NCBI GenBank assembly: GCA_964508195.1
Contig: CAZDSH010000001.1
Location: 165,240 to 229,239 of the forward strand
DNA: 64,000 nucleotides
Source of the DNA: JAAYEV01 sp964508195
Lineage (GTDB): Bacteria; Bacillota; Clostridia; Ch29
Direction of reading: 5' to 3'
Shown here: piece after piece, positions 17,795 through 25,867 of the stretch
How positions within the stretch are numbered: position 1 is the stretch's first letter
Layout of the letters: every line of letters starts with the position of its first letter
Translations under genes and position numbers: made by a program
The notes under the pieces: generated by a model
Told to the model about the DNA's origin: nothing
What the model saw: only the letters and a program-made list of their open reading frames with translations
Database searches by the model: none

Positions 17795-18922
17795 CTATAT
17801 TCCTAACCATGGTCTGGGGTTAACTACCTCTCCATCCTTTCTAACCTCGAAGTGCAGGTGCGGCCCTGTGGATACGCCGGTACTTCCCGATAATGCTATG
17901 GTCGTCCCTGCGGCGACAACCGCCCCGACTTTGACCTTAAGGCTCGAATTGTGCGCATAGAGGGTTACTATCCCGCCGCCGTGGTCCACCATCACCGTTT
18001 CACCGTATCCGCCGTAGGTATCGGAATATATTACCCTCCCGGCTCCCGCTGCCACTACTTTTTTGCCCCAGGGAACGCGTATGTCTATGCCGGAATGGAA
18101 CTTGTTCGTCTTGTATATGGGATGCAACCGCCATCCGTAGTCCGATGTGATATAAGTATAGCCCGGGGCCGGCCATACAAACTTCCCGCCTACGAATTCG
18201 CCGCCCTGGGTAAGACTAAGTATTGTCTGCGTTATCTGTCTTGAGGTTTCTTCGAGCTCCGCCAACATCTTGTCCAATTCTTTTTCGTCGTTTTTTACCC
18301 TGGCTAGGGCACTATTCCTGCTGGCAGTAACGGTTTTAATCTCTTCCTTCTGCCTAAGGAGATTGTTTTTAAGGGTTAGCATCTTTATTTCTTTTTCCTT
18401 AACTTCGTCCTCCTTAGCCTGTACTAAATCCCGGTATCCCTTTAGCTCCTCTAGTATGGAGATATCGTAATCCGCAACTTTACTTACAAGATAAAATCGG
18501 GAAACAAAATCCGAAAAACTCTCCGCGTTAAGGAGTACCTCCAGATAGCCGTAGCCGCTGTTTTTATACATAGTTCTGAGCCTTTGTTTATAAAGGTCAT
18601 CCCTTTTCTCTAGCTCTTTTTGGGCTTCTTCTAACTCCGCGGCAACCCTTTCTAACTCTTTTCTGGTAGCGTCAATATCCCTTTCTACCCGGCCTAATTG
18701 ATTCTCCGCCTCGTTTAATTGGTTGTTCAGCCTTTCTAACTCTTTAATGAGGCTATTTTTCTGCTGTTGGATGTCCTTAAGCTCCCCTTGCCTATCTTGC
18801 ATCTCCCGTTGTATTTCCTCAAGTTTTTTTTGTTCCTCTGCGAGGTTTGCATAAACCGCTGTGCTATGTAATAAAACTATTGACGCCGCCACTATTATCG
18901 ACACTAATCTGGATTTTCCCAT
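17795..18922 (-). CDS. Exported M23 (LytM) endopeptidase with long coiled coil, EnvC-like
   Basis: 375-residue exported protein. Signal peptide at about residues 1-28 (hydrophobic core VSIIVAASIVLLH, then AVYA), then a long charged coiled coil (about 30-235, many QLNEAENQLGRVERDID-like heptads), then a LytM/M23 domain (about 265-375). The zinc ligands are visible as the H and D of FHSGIDI and the HxH of PHLHFEVRKDG. EnvC-type proteins cut peptide cross-links or activate amidases at division. The ATG at 18922 follows AGGGGG; the frame is open 12 codons more but those codons precede the signal peptide. It stands alone with its own terminator. Confidence 0.9.
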   Translation of the reverse strand: MGKSRLVSIIVAASIVLLHSTAVYANLAEEQKKLEEIQREMQDRQGELKDIQQQKNSLIKELERLNNQLNEAENQLGRVERDIDATRKELERVAAELEEAQKELEKRDDLYKQRLRTMYKNSGYGYLEVLLNAESFSDFVSRFYLVSKVADYDISILEELKGYRDLVQAKEDEVKEKEIKMLTLKNNLLRQKEEIKTVTASRNSALARVKNDEKELDKMLAELEETSRQITQTILSLTQGGEFVGGKFVWPAPGYTYITSDYGWRLHPIYKTNKFHSGIDIRVPWGKKVVAAGAGRVIYSDTYGGYGETVMVDHGGGIVTLYAHNSSLKVKVGAVVAAGTTIALSGSTGVSTGPHLHFEVRKDGEVVNPRPWLGI

Positions 18923-19100
18923 GCTAAAGACCCCCTGGATACAATGTTCTCCATCCATTTTATATCATAGGGGCCTATTTTGTCATACCCTTTGATGAAA
19001 ATTTAATATAATTGTAACACTTCATAATTATTACAGATTTCCTGTAAATATTTGTACCTCAATTATACTCCGGGTATCCTTAGACCATAGCCCCGCTCCT

Positions 19101-19529
19101 TTACATATCCCACAGGGCCAGTTTCGTTGTTTCGTCGTATTTGCGTTCAAGGATCTCCCCCTCAAACTCATTGATTATAACCTCCGCCGCGAAAACAATC
19201 GTACCTTCCGCAAGGTGGCCTCCGAAGCTATGGCCCTTATCGTCCCCGAGCGTTATATGGGCGTGTATGAAGGGTTTACCATCCTTCGTCGTGATGTTCC
19301 CCATAAGACTTAAAACCTCCATGGGCTTTTCAAATAGAATGTCCCTATACTGTCCATTGCTACTATCGTAAAACCCTAATACCGCCCGCTTTACCGCACC
19401 GATCATCTGTAGTTTGCCGCACCTTATATCCTTTTTTGTCACAAATTCCGTTAACCCCTTAAGAAGGTCCGAGCCATGGGGTATGCGGCCTATATGCGTT
19501 TTTTTGTAAGCGTACTCATTCATTGCCAT
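19101..19529 (-). CDS. PPC-domain (DUF296) protein
   Basis: 142 residues that are essentially one PPC/DUF296 domain. Telling features are the GAVKRAVLGFYD strand, MGNITTKDGKPFIHAH and LGDDKGHSFGGHL, where the three His residues form the conserved putative metal site of bacterial PPC proteins. In plants the same domain is joined to AT-hooks; the bacterial stand-alone proteins have no settled function. The ATG shares one base with the deoC stop (TAATG), so it is translationally coupled to deoC. Confidence 0.85.
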   Translation of the reverse strand: MAMNEYAYKKTHIGRIPHGSDLLKGLTEFVTKKDIRCGKLQMIGAVKRAVLGFYDSSNGQYRDILFEKPMEVLSLMGNITTKDGKPFIHAHITLGDDKGHSFGGHLAEGTIVFAAEVIINEFEGEILERKYDETTKLALWDM

Positions 19530-20224
19530 TATAAATCCTCCTCCTGATATTTCTGTACGAACTCATGTAATATTCTTATTCCGTTGCTACTTCCTATACG
19601 GTTTGCCCCCGCTTCTACCATGTCTTTAAAAGTTTCAAAGTCCCCTATGCCCCCTGCCGCCTTCACCCCCATATCGGGCCCTATGATTTTTCTGATGAGC
19701 TTGACATCGGTTATAGTTGCCCCTGCGCTGCCAAAGCCCGTAGAGGTTTTAATGAAGTCTGCGCCACTTTCCTTGGCAATATTGCATAATGTCACCTTTT
19801 CATCATAGTTAAGGAAACATGTCTCTATTATCACTTTAACTATCCTGTCCCCCGCAGCCTTTTTTACTTCGATTATTTCCCTCTCTACCCCCTTGTATTC
19901 CCTATCCTTTACCGCCCCTATATTCACGACCATGTCCAATTCGTGGGCCCCCGTCTCCAGCGCACTTTTGGCCTGATATACCTTTGTATCGCTGCTATCG
20001 GCACCTAGGGGAAAACCTATAACCGTACAAATTTTCACCGGTTTGTTCTCTAAAAGCCGCGCCACCCTTTTAACCCGGCAGGGGTTAACGCAGAGGGCGT
20101 AAAACCCTTTATCTAGGGCCTCGTTGCACAGCTTTTCGATTTCTCGTCGGTCCGCATCAGCTTTTAACAGCGTATGATCAATAAATTTTGCAACATCCCC
20201 GGGCTTTTGAAAAACGTAAGACAT
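19529..20224 (-). CDS. deoC: Deoxyribose-phosphate aldolase DeoC
   Basis: Class I aldolase that splits 2-deoxyribose-5-phosphate into acetaldehyde and glyceraldehyde-3-phosphate. The 231 residues match the TIM-barrel family: DHTLLKADA at the start, VVNIGAVKDREY, the Schiff-base lysine region IVKVIIETC, then FIKTSTGFG and VKAAGGIGDF. Together with the purine nucleoside phosphorylase downstream it forms a salvage route for deoxynucleosides, although other genes lie between. The acetaldehyde or acyl product could connect to pduL, but that is speculative. Confidence 0.96.
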   Translation of the reverse strand: MSYVFQKPGDVAKFIDHTLLKADADRREIEKLCNEALDKGFYALCVNPCRVKRVARLLENKPVKICTVIGFPLGADSSDTKVYQAKSALETGAHELDMVVNIGAVKDREYKGVEREIIEVKKAAGDRIVKVIIETCFLNYDEKVTLCNIAKESGADFIKTSTGFGSAGATITDVKLIRKIIGPDMGVKAAGGIGDFETFKDMVEAGANRIGSSNGIRILHEFVQKYQEEDL

Positions 20225-20229
20225 CAGAA

Positions 20230-21567
20230 TTATCGTCTCCTCATATATCTATTTATCATGTCCTGGGTAATAACGCTACCGGATAAGATACCGGGCTGTG
20301 TACCGGGTTTTGAAAGGCCCTTTATCTCCTTACGAAGTTCCGTTATCTGTGATTCTAATGTATCGAACCTGTCCTTTACACCCTGTTTCATAGCCTCTAT
20401 TTCCGCCTTCAATTCTTCAACCCCATAACCCTTCGTTAGCGGAGCCTCCCCCCCGTTATTATCCTTTTCGTAGGCATCATCATAGTTTCCTATACCGGAC
20501 TCCCCTCCCTCAGCCGTAGTGTACCCATGCCGTGCCTTCGATCCATGGCCATTTTCAACCCCGTCCGCCGCAGGCGGTATAGCCAGCTTTATCCTTTCAA
20601 CGGATCTATGCAGGAAGGGGATATGAATATCCGGTGGGGAGGTGGCTATTAGTTTCTTTGCATTTAACAGCAGCGAATAGGTACCGTCAAAACCGTAGAT
20701 CTCTAATTCCCTACCCCGGGTATGGTGATAATATTTAACCTGACCCCAACTATCGCCCCCGTCATAGGAGGCACGATATCCTAAACTTCCCGCTTCAACC
20801 CAGGCTATGTAAAGGGTATTACGCCTGCTTATTAAAACCGGACCTTCCTCTATATGCCCCGCCTCGATTATCAACTGGGGGTGCATAACATCTATACGCC
20901 GAACATCCCTTACAAAGAATACGCCCTCGTCATTCCGTAACATTATGGAGCCCTCCCGGAACTCCATATACATTGTCTTTTCCCAGGTACTGTTATCCTT
21001 TGTTGCGGATAATGTCCACTGGGTACCGTCAAAGTCCCATAACAAAAGGGTACCATTATTTATAGCGGCTATTTTTAGGCCATTATTTTTCCCGATATCC
21101 CTATCATAGCATATATCTTTAACCCTGTCGGGCATATCGAATACCCTATAGCCCACCCATTCGGTACCGGTCCATTGGTGATGAAAAAGTGCGCAGCCGC
21201 CACCCTTTTCGGAATATACATAAAAAAGGTGCAGACCACCGGATGCCTTCATTATTTTCAGATTGGATATACTGACGGGTTTTCCGGCAAAGTCGTATAG
21301 GGTATATCTCACCCAACCTTTAAAATCATGGCGGCTGTAGACTACCCGCTGTCCCGCAGTTAGGGCTACTACATGGATATCATCCCGATCATCAATTATT
21401 ATATCATATTCCGTAACGGTTTCGTCCATTATTAGATGCCCCGCCTCGGATGCGCCCCTACTCCGGCTTACTACATAGCCGGTTCTGCCCGAGGCCAAGG
21501 GATAGAACAGCCATGCGTTTCTTTTGCTGTCGATAACTATCTTTTTTTCGTATACGCCCTCGATCAA
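20230..21567 (-). CDS. Hypothetical protein: beta-propeller-like repeats plus C-terminal coiled coil
   Basis: 445 residues, family not recognised. Residues 1-310 are rich in short beta-strands with spaced aromatic and Asp motifs (KRNAWLFYPL, DRDDIHVVAL, NNGTLLLWDFDG, RRNTLYIAWVEAG, RASYDGGDSWGQ). This pattern resembles Asp-box or BNR-type beta-propellers. A Gly/Asn-rich linker (about 330-375) leads to a charged coiled coil (about 378-420) and a basic tail ending RYMRRR. No signal peptide at the chosen start. TTG at 21567 is chosen because GGGGGGTGAT lies before it. It ends six bases before deoC and diverges from the Cys-rich gene at 21713. A structural or spore-associated role is only a guess. 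Confidence 0.7.
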   Translation of the reverse strand: MIEGVYEKKIVIDSKRNAWLFYPLASGRTGYVVSRSRGASEAGHLIMDETVTEYDIIIDDRDDIHVVALTAGQRVVYSRHDFKGWVRYTLYDFAGKPVSISNLKIMKASGGLHLFYVYSEKGGGCALFHHQWTGTEWVGYRVFDMPDRVKDICYDRDIGKNNGLKIAAINNGTLLLWDFDGTQWTLSATKDNSTWEKTMYMEFREGSIMLRNDEGVFFVRDVRRIDVMHPQLIIEAGHIEEGPVLISRRNTLYIAWVEAGSLGYRASYDGGDSWGQVKYYHHTRGRELEIYGFDGTYSLLLNAKKLIATSPPDIHIPFLHRSVERIKLAIPPAADGVENGHGSKARHGYTTAEGGESGIGNYDDAYEKDNNGGEAPLTKGYGVEELKAEIEAMKQGVKDRFDTLESQITELRKEIKGLSKPGTQPGILSGSVITQDMINRYMRRR

Positions 21568-21712
21568 AATATCACCCCCCATAAAAATATATGCCCAGTT
21601 AGGACAATTAGAAGAAACACATATTGATAGATGCACCAAAAACATGCCTGCCACATATATTACTACTGCAACGAGGATATTTATCTAATTATGTAAGAAA
21701 GGAGTTGAATAT

Positions 21713-22390
21713 ATGTCTTTCTATACTGCTGCCAGCAGGGAAAATGAAAACTGCCCCGGGCTTGTGGCCGGCGGCCAGGGCGCCCTCGGGGTACGGGAAA
21801 GGGTTTGCGTACAAGTAAAGAAAGTATATGATGCATGTTTACAGCAGTTGGTCCTCGAGGATGAGAGGGTAGTAATATGCCCTACGGGGGGACCTTTTAC
21901 AAGGCCTTTAAGTTTTGTTAAATGTAGAAGCATAAAATCTAAAGGGGTTATAAAAAACCTAAAAATTAATAAGATAAGGGATCGTCGTCATTTTGCAAGG
22001 GTAAGGGGAAATGTGGAGGTACCTATTATCGTTGAATTCGTTGATGCCAATGGAGTTAAGGGTACGGGTACTGCGGTGATAACCGTTCGTAAGGATGTGG
22101 TACTCTTTGTACCTAGGGATTCTATTATCCCCTTCGAGGTAGAAGCGATGGTAGGCGCCACCTGTGCAGATGGTACATTCCTTAATGATTTCAGGTTTAG
22201 ACTAGACCTTTGCATTACAGTAATAATGAAGGTAATCGCGGAAGTAGAACTTTTGATCCCCGCTTATGGTTTTTGTTTCATACCCCCCTGCGAGGAATTC
22301 GCCGAAGCTATATGCACAGAATTTTTTGGACTTCCGTTGTTCCCTCCACAGTTAGAAGATATCCGGCGTAGACAAGACCATTGTAACTAA
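21713..22390 (+). CDS. Hypothetical Cys-rich protein, possibly spore-associated
   Basis: 225 residues preceded by AAAGGAG, family not named with confidence. About eleven cysteines are spread along the chain (ENCPG, RVCVQV, DACLQQ, VICPTGG, FCFIPPCEEF). The centre has a beta-rich block (GNVEVPIIVEFVDANGVKG, then VVLFVPRDSIIPFEVEA). The opening VRERVCVQVKKVYDAC looks like a motif of clostridial proteins linked to spore outer layers, so a coat or exosporium role is possible. CATAnnnT sequences at about 21620 and 21651 could be sporulation sigma -10 elements, but the -35 parts are unclear. It is one of the few plus-strand genes and has its own terminator. Confidence 0.75.
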   Translation: MSFYTAASRENENCPGLVAGGQGALGVRERVCVQVKKVYDACLQQLVLEDERVVICPTGGPFTRPLSFVKCRSIKSKGVIKNLKINKIRDRRHFARVRGNVEVPIIVEFVDANGVKGTGTAVITVRKDVVLFVPRDSIIPFEVEAMVGATCADGTFLNDFRFRLDLCITVIMKVIAEVELLIPAYGFCFIPPCEEFAEAICTEFFGLPLFPPQLEDIRRRQDHCN

Positions 22391-22391
22391 A

Positions 22392-22427
22392 ATAACCCCC
22401 TGGCCCCTTATAAAGCCAGGGGGTTAT
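22392..22427. terminator. Convergent terminator between the Cys-rich gene and cobO
   Basis: Perfect 13-bp stem (22392-22404 with 22415-22427, arm ATAACCCCCTGGC), ten-base loop, starting just after the plus-strand stop. The minus-strand flank continues as TTTTAG, so the element may serve both converging units. Confidence 0.8.
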
Positions 22428-22508
22428 CTTCTATACCCGGTTGCCATCCTTTTTAAGATTGAATATCAAAAGGGCGGGCCCGGGGATTTTATCGCTTCGA
22501 TCTTACTA

Positions 22509-23024
22509 TTATTTTTCTATACCGATTCTGGCCTGAACACCTTCGTTATAATAATGTTTTATCTCCTTTACCTCACTTATAAGGTCAGCCTTTTCAAGGA
22601 GCTCCCGGGGTGCTTTGCGTCCCGTGAATACGAGCTCAACTCCTTCGGGCCTTTCATCTATCAATCCTAAGAAATCTTCCACGGGTATAAGGCCAAAATG
22701 TACTGCAATACTCGCCTCATCCAATATCACCACATCGTAATTCCCTGACATTATCACCTTTTTTATGTCTATAAACCCCTCCCTAGCGGCTTCAATATCC
22801 TCAGCGTCGGGCTTTTTTTCTATAAAACAACCTCGGCCGTATTGCTTAACGATGATGTCGGGGTAGAACCTTTTTAGAGCATTGAGTTCGCTATAGTGCA
22901 TGCCCTTAACAAACTGTCCGATAAAAACGTTATACCCCGCCCCTACCGCCCTGATTGCAAGCCCTATAGCCGCCGTTGTTTTACCCTTCCCGTCACCGGT
23001 GTAGACCTGTACATAACCTCTCAT
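22509..23024 (-). CDS. cobO: Cob(I)yrinic acid a,c-diamide adenosyltransferase (CobO/BtuR family)
   Basis: Attaches the 5'-deoxyadenosyl group to cob(I)alamin or its precursors. The 171 residues show the P-loop GDGKGKTTAAIG (about 8-19), the FVKGMHYSE substrate-binding block, the Walker-B-like DVVILDEASIA and the late FTGRKAP motif, all typical of CobO/BtuR. The ATG at 23024 follows GGGGAATTTCT; the frame runs eight codons further but without a ribosome-binding site at its start. No other cobalamin gene and no cobalamin riboswitch was recognised next to it, so it may serve salvage. Confidence 0.93.
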   Translation of the reverse strand: MRGYVQVYTGDGKGKTTAAIGLAIRAVGAGYNVFIGQFVKGMHYSELNALKRFYPDIIVKQYGRGCFIEKKPDAEDIEAAREGFIDIKKVIMSGNYDVVILDEASIAVHFGLIPVEDFLGLIDERPEGVELVFTGRKAPRELLEKADLISEVKEIKHYYNEGVQARIGIEK

Positions 23025-23362
23025 AGAAATTCCCCTTTCATACAACATTTCAATGTTTTTAATATTTTGTTATCAATAGTAGCCGACCTTGGACCCTTCG
23101 GCCCTATTCCCAGGATAAACCCTTTGCGGGCCGTACGCCGCATCCTGCTGTTACCATCGTCATAGCTGCACCCTATTTGTTACCTTAGCCATGATTTGCC
23201 CTGCCGTTACTATAATCATAACCGCGCTCCTTTGATTATATTTAATATATTCTATAACCCCGCTAAATTCAAACATAAGCGCTAGTTTAATGGAATCATC
23301 CTTCCTAATCGTATGGGAGGGGGTATATATTACCTAGGTTCCGTAGACTGTTAGTATACAAT

Positions 23363-23402
23363 AAATCAATAATATTGATTATACTATTAATATTATTGAT
23401 TT
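23363..23402. promoter_or_regulatory. Perfect 14-bp inverted repeat, candidate operator
   Basis: Arms 23363-23376 (AAATCAATAATATT) and 23389-23402 are exact inverted copies around a 12-base spacer. Inside the left part AATCAAT and ATTGATT form a smaller near-palindrome. It ends five bases before the -35 box of the DUF2089 promoter, a natural place for a regulator such as the DUF2089 protein itself. Confidence 0.6.
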
Positions 23403-23407
23403 ATATA

Positions 23408-23435
23408 TTGACATATTTAATGTTTCGTGTATAAT
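23408..23435 (+). promoter_or_regulatory. Sigma-A promoter for the DUF2089 operon
   Basis: TTGACA at 23408-23413 and TATAAT at 23430-23435, both perfect consensus, separated by 16 bases. Transcription would begin near 23442, giving a short leader before the TTG start at 23469. Confidence 0.9.
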
Positions 23436-23468
23436 ATTGTTAAAAGTTTAAATAAAGGAGGCATAGTT

Positions 23469-23834
23469 TTGAAAGAGGCCCTGGGCAAGTGTCCCGTTTG
23501 CGAAAAGGATTTGACGATAACGAGATTACATTGCAGCCATTGTAATACCACTATAGAAGGTAATTTTTCGTTATGTAAATACTGCAGACTCACGGAAAAG
23601 CAAAAACAGTTCATCGAGGCCTTCATAAAATGTAGGGGCAATATTAAGGAGGTGGAAAAGGACCTCGGGATCTCATACCCCACGGTTAGGGGCAGATTAG
23701 ATGATGTCATCACCGCCCTAGGGTATTCCATTAAGGAAACCGAAAAGGATAAAAACAAAAAAGAGATCCTTAACATGTTAAGCCGAGGGGAGATCAGCCA
23801 CGATGAAGCGATAAGGCTTATGCAAGGGGAATAA
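23469..23834 (+). CDS. DUF2089 protein: zinc ribbon plus helix-turn-helix
   Basis: 121 residues of the DUF2089 family, function not established. The N-terminus has paired CxxC motifs (CPVC, CSHC, CKYC) that look like a zinc ribbon (residues 7-40). A helix-turn-helix-like region follows (CRGNIKEVEKDLGISYPTVRGRLDDVI, about 52-80, given here as one stretch broken by loops), then a charged C-terminal helix ending in a SHOCT-like MLSRGEISHDEAIRLM. TTG at 23469 is chosen because AAAGGAGG precedes it by seven bases. The HTH and the palindrome upstream suggest an autoregulated transcription factor. Confidence 0.85.
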   Translation: MKEALGKCPVCEKDLTITRLHCSHCNTTIEGNFSLCKYCRLTEKQKQFIEAFIKCRGNIKEVEKDLGISYPTVRGRLDDVITALGYSIKETEKDKNKKEILNMLSRGEISHDEAIRLMQGE

Positions 23835-23881
23835 TGGAGTATCAAGGTACAAAAATCCCATTTAGAAGGGAGAGACGTATT

Positions 23882-24262
23882 ATGAAAGAAGAAATGAAAC
23901 AAATACTTAAAATGATCGAAGAAGGCAAAATTACTGCGGAGCAGGGTATACAACTTATGGAGGCCGGCGGCTTCGACGATGAAGGCAGCATCTCCGAACA
24001 CAGGGCTGTCGGTAAATCCAGATGGCTTAGGATAAGGATTTATGACGTACAAACGAACAGGCGAAAGGTAAATATAGGGGTTCCCCTAGCTCTGATATCC
24101 GTGGGCTTAAAGCTAGGCATGAAGTTCGGGTTAGACCGGGAAGAGCTTGAGGGGTTCAACTTCGAAGAAATTATTCAGATGATAGAATCCGGCGAAGAGG
24201 GTACTTTAGTCGATGTAGTAGACGAAAAACAGGGGGACAGAGTCGAAATTTTTGTTGAATAG
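23882..24262 (+). CDS. SHOCT-like domain protein (YvlB-N-like) in the DUF2089 operon
   Basis: 126 residues. The N-terminus (KQILKMIEEGKITAEQGIQLMEAGG) is the short helical SHOCT-like module that also ends the DUF2089 protein. The remainder has RWLRIRIYDVQTNRRKVNIGVPLALISVGLK-type beta strands (split over about 48-85) as in YvlB/LiaI-associated proteins, then an acidic segment. ATG at 23882 follows AAGGGAGAGA. An alternative in-frame ATG at 23834 overlaps the previous stop and has AAGGGGA close by, so the start is uncertain. Pairs with DUF2089 are common in Firmicutes and have been linked by association to envelope stress; the role here is inferred. Confidence 0.8.
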   Translation: MKEEMKQILKMIEEGKITAEQGIQLMEAGGFDDEGSISEHRAVGKSRWLRIRIYDVQTNRRKVNIGVPLALISVGLKLGMKFGLDREELEGFNFEEIIQMIESGEEGTLVDVVDEKQGDRVEIFVE

Positions 24263-24293
24263 CCCGCCGTTTCCGGTAGGCTATTCAACAAAA
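24250..24293. terminator. Hairpin between convergent genes
   Basis: GTTGAATAGCC (24254-24264) pairs perfectly with 24279-24289, and flanking TTTT/AAAA can extend the stem to 15 bp. It overlaps the SHOCT-like stop codon. Neither strand shows a T run after the stem, so it may be a weak terminator or an mRNA end stabiliser. Confidence 0.45.
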
Positions 24294-24301
24294 TGTAATA
24301 T

Positions 24302-25819
24302 TTAGAACCATTCTCCTTTTATGAGGTCCTTTGCATCATGGGTTAGGGGTATAAGATCGTCCCTGGATAAATAGGATATATCAAACTTACGATTTAGGGC
24401 TGCAAAGTGTTTGATACCGAAGGCGATCTTGTTTAAATAGGAGAAAACCCCAACGGCGCCTAGGGAGAAATCCTTGGCCTTTTTACCGTATATAGCCCTT
24501 AAATCGGCTAGGTCACCGTATATCTCCTCTACGGTGTTCCCGTATTTTTTAAAAATCTTCGGCACGTTCCCGTTTTTTATCCTATGCCCTATACTTTTAC
24601 CGGTCATGGCGGCGGTCATAGCCGCACGGCACAGGCCTACCGCCGTGACTGTTCCATTGCCATAGGCTAGGGCTTTAAATACCTGATCCTCTGAGCTAAA
24701 TCCGCCGGTAATAGTAATAGCGGGTATCCAATGGCCCTTGGCTTTTAGTTTATTTACAATACTGCAAACAACGTCCTCCATCACTATCGTCGGCAGGCCC
24801 CATTCGTTCATCATTTCACTAGGACTGTATCCACTACCGCCGCCGGCGCCGTCAAAGGTAATCATATCCGCCTGGGCTTCACTTCCGATTAGTATAACCC
24901 TTTCGAGGTCCTTTACGTCGTACCCGGCCATTTTGAAATATATATTCTTTATGCCGAGGTTACGTAACTGTTCTATACGGGGTAGCAAATAGTCCTCATC
25001 CCATAGGGGTAGCCTTCCATAGGAATAAAAGTTCGGACATAACCCGTCTTCGTATGCCTTGATAGTTTCGGGGTTTAGAGGGTCCGGTAATATTAATTCG
25101 CCCATTTCTAGGTGTTTTAAAGCCTGTTTTCGATCTTTCATTTTAACCACCGGTTGGGTACCCTTCGCCCCCTGGCCAAACTTAAACTCTATCGCCTCTA
25201 GCCCGTGTTCTTTTATCGCATACTCGGGCAGACCGAGCATATCGTCTTCGACGTTGCACTGTAATACGATCTGACCGTAGCCCCTATAATATTTACGAAA
25301 GGCATCGAGCATAGCCCCTAGGGCGGAAAATTCCACTATTTTACCCTTTTCTATCTTTAGATTCGGATCCTTTGTTCTGGCCGCCTCGCCTATTACGCAT
25401 ACCACGCCGGCCATTGCCGCCCCGCCGAAGTAATCCTCCCAGTTTAGTTTTATAAGAGCCGGCAAAATAACTGGCATAGTCAGTTTAATAGGATGAAACT
25501 TTCCAAACTCCCTTTCTAATTTGACATGGTATATAGTCGCTTTTTCATAGTCCTCCTCGGCGCCGATGGCACCGAAAACCCGTCCGTTAACATTAAAATG
25601 TGAAAAATCTATGGGATAATCCTTCTCCGATGCCACTTGATTGGCACCGGTGTTCGTCGGGTATACGGTCTGCGCGCCTAGGACCGCTCCTAGGGCGATT
25701 TCGCAAGTTCCTTCGCATTCTTCGGTACAAAAGGAACACATCCCCGATTGTGGTGAGATATGGCGACTCCTAAGATATGTATCATTAAACGCAGAGGATA
25801 ATTTAGGTGAATAGGTCAT
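24302..25819 (-). CDS. FMN-binding glutamate synthase-like protein
   Basis: 505 residues similar to the FMN/TIM-barrel synthase domain of the glutamate synthase large subunit, without the amidotransferase domain. Visible are the barrel motifs DMITFDGAGGGSGYSPSEMMNEWG (about 310-333, in parts), ITITGGFSSEDQVFKALAYGNGTVTAVGLCRAAM and the late KKYGNTVEEIY. The N-terminus has a compact cysteine cluster, CSFCTEECEGTC (about 28-39), that could hold an iron-sulfur centre. No GltD partner is adjacent. True glutamate synthase activity is not certain; many such stand-alone proteins are uncharacterised oxidoreductases. Confidence 0.85.
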   Translation of the reverse strand: MTYSPKLSSAFNDTYLRSRHISPQSGMCSFCTEECEGTCEIALGAVLGAQTVYPTNTGANQVASEKDYPIDFSHFNVNGRVFGAIGAEEDYEKATIYHVKLEREFGKFHPIKLTMPVILPALIKLNWEDYFGGAAMAGVVCVIGEAARTKDPNLKIEKGKIVEFSALGAMLDAFRKYYRGYGQIVLQCNVEDDMLGLPEYAIKEHGLEAIEFKFGQGAKGTQPVVKMKDRKQALKHLEMGELILPDPLNPETIKAYEDGLCPNFYSYGRLPLWDEDYLLPRIEQLRNLGIKNIYFKMAGYDVKDLERVILIGSEAQADMITFDGAGGGSGYSPSEMMNEWGLPTIVMEDVVCSIVNKLKAKGHWIPAITITGGFSSEDQVFKALAYGNGTVTAVGLCRAAMTAAMTGKSIGHRIKNGNVPKIFKKYGNTVEEIYGDLADLRAIYGKKAKDFSLGAVGVFSYLNKIAFGIKHFAALNRKFDISYLSRDDLIPLTHDAKDLIKGEWF

Positions 25820-25867
25820 ACCCGCCCCCTCCTTATTTTATATTTTATAATTTAAACAACTGCACCT

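Larger units (their letters stand above)
23025..23468. other. Intergenic region with micro-ORFs (minus) and the DUF2089 promoter (plus)
   Basis: 444 bases between divergent genes. The right part holds the inverted repeat and promoter listed separately. The left part, upstream of cobO on the minus strand, contains three short frames. The first has 19 codons (23219 to 23160) with AAAGGAG seven bases before its ATG. A second frame overlaps its stop by ATGA and begins with a similar peptide (MIIVTAG versus MTMVTAG). A third, about 40 codons from 23143, ends in an ATGA overlap with the cobO start. None has a recognised family. No riboswitch consensus was found. Confidence 0.35.

Noticed and set aside
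23025..23300. Cobalamin riboswitch upstream of cobO
   Set aside because: The conserved B12-box (GCCACTG) and other core motifs are not present; only micro-ORFs were seen.
23417..24052. 211-codon minus-strand open frame
   Set aside because: Lies entirely antisense to the DUF2089 and SHOCT-like genes, which have promoter, ribosome-binding sites and family motifs.
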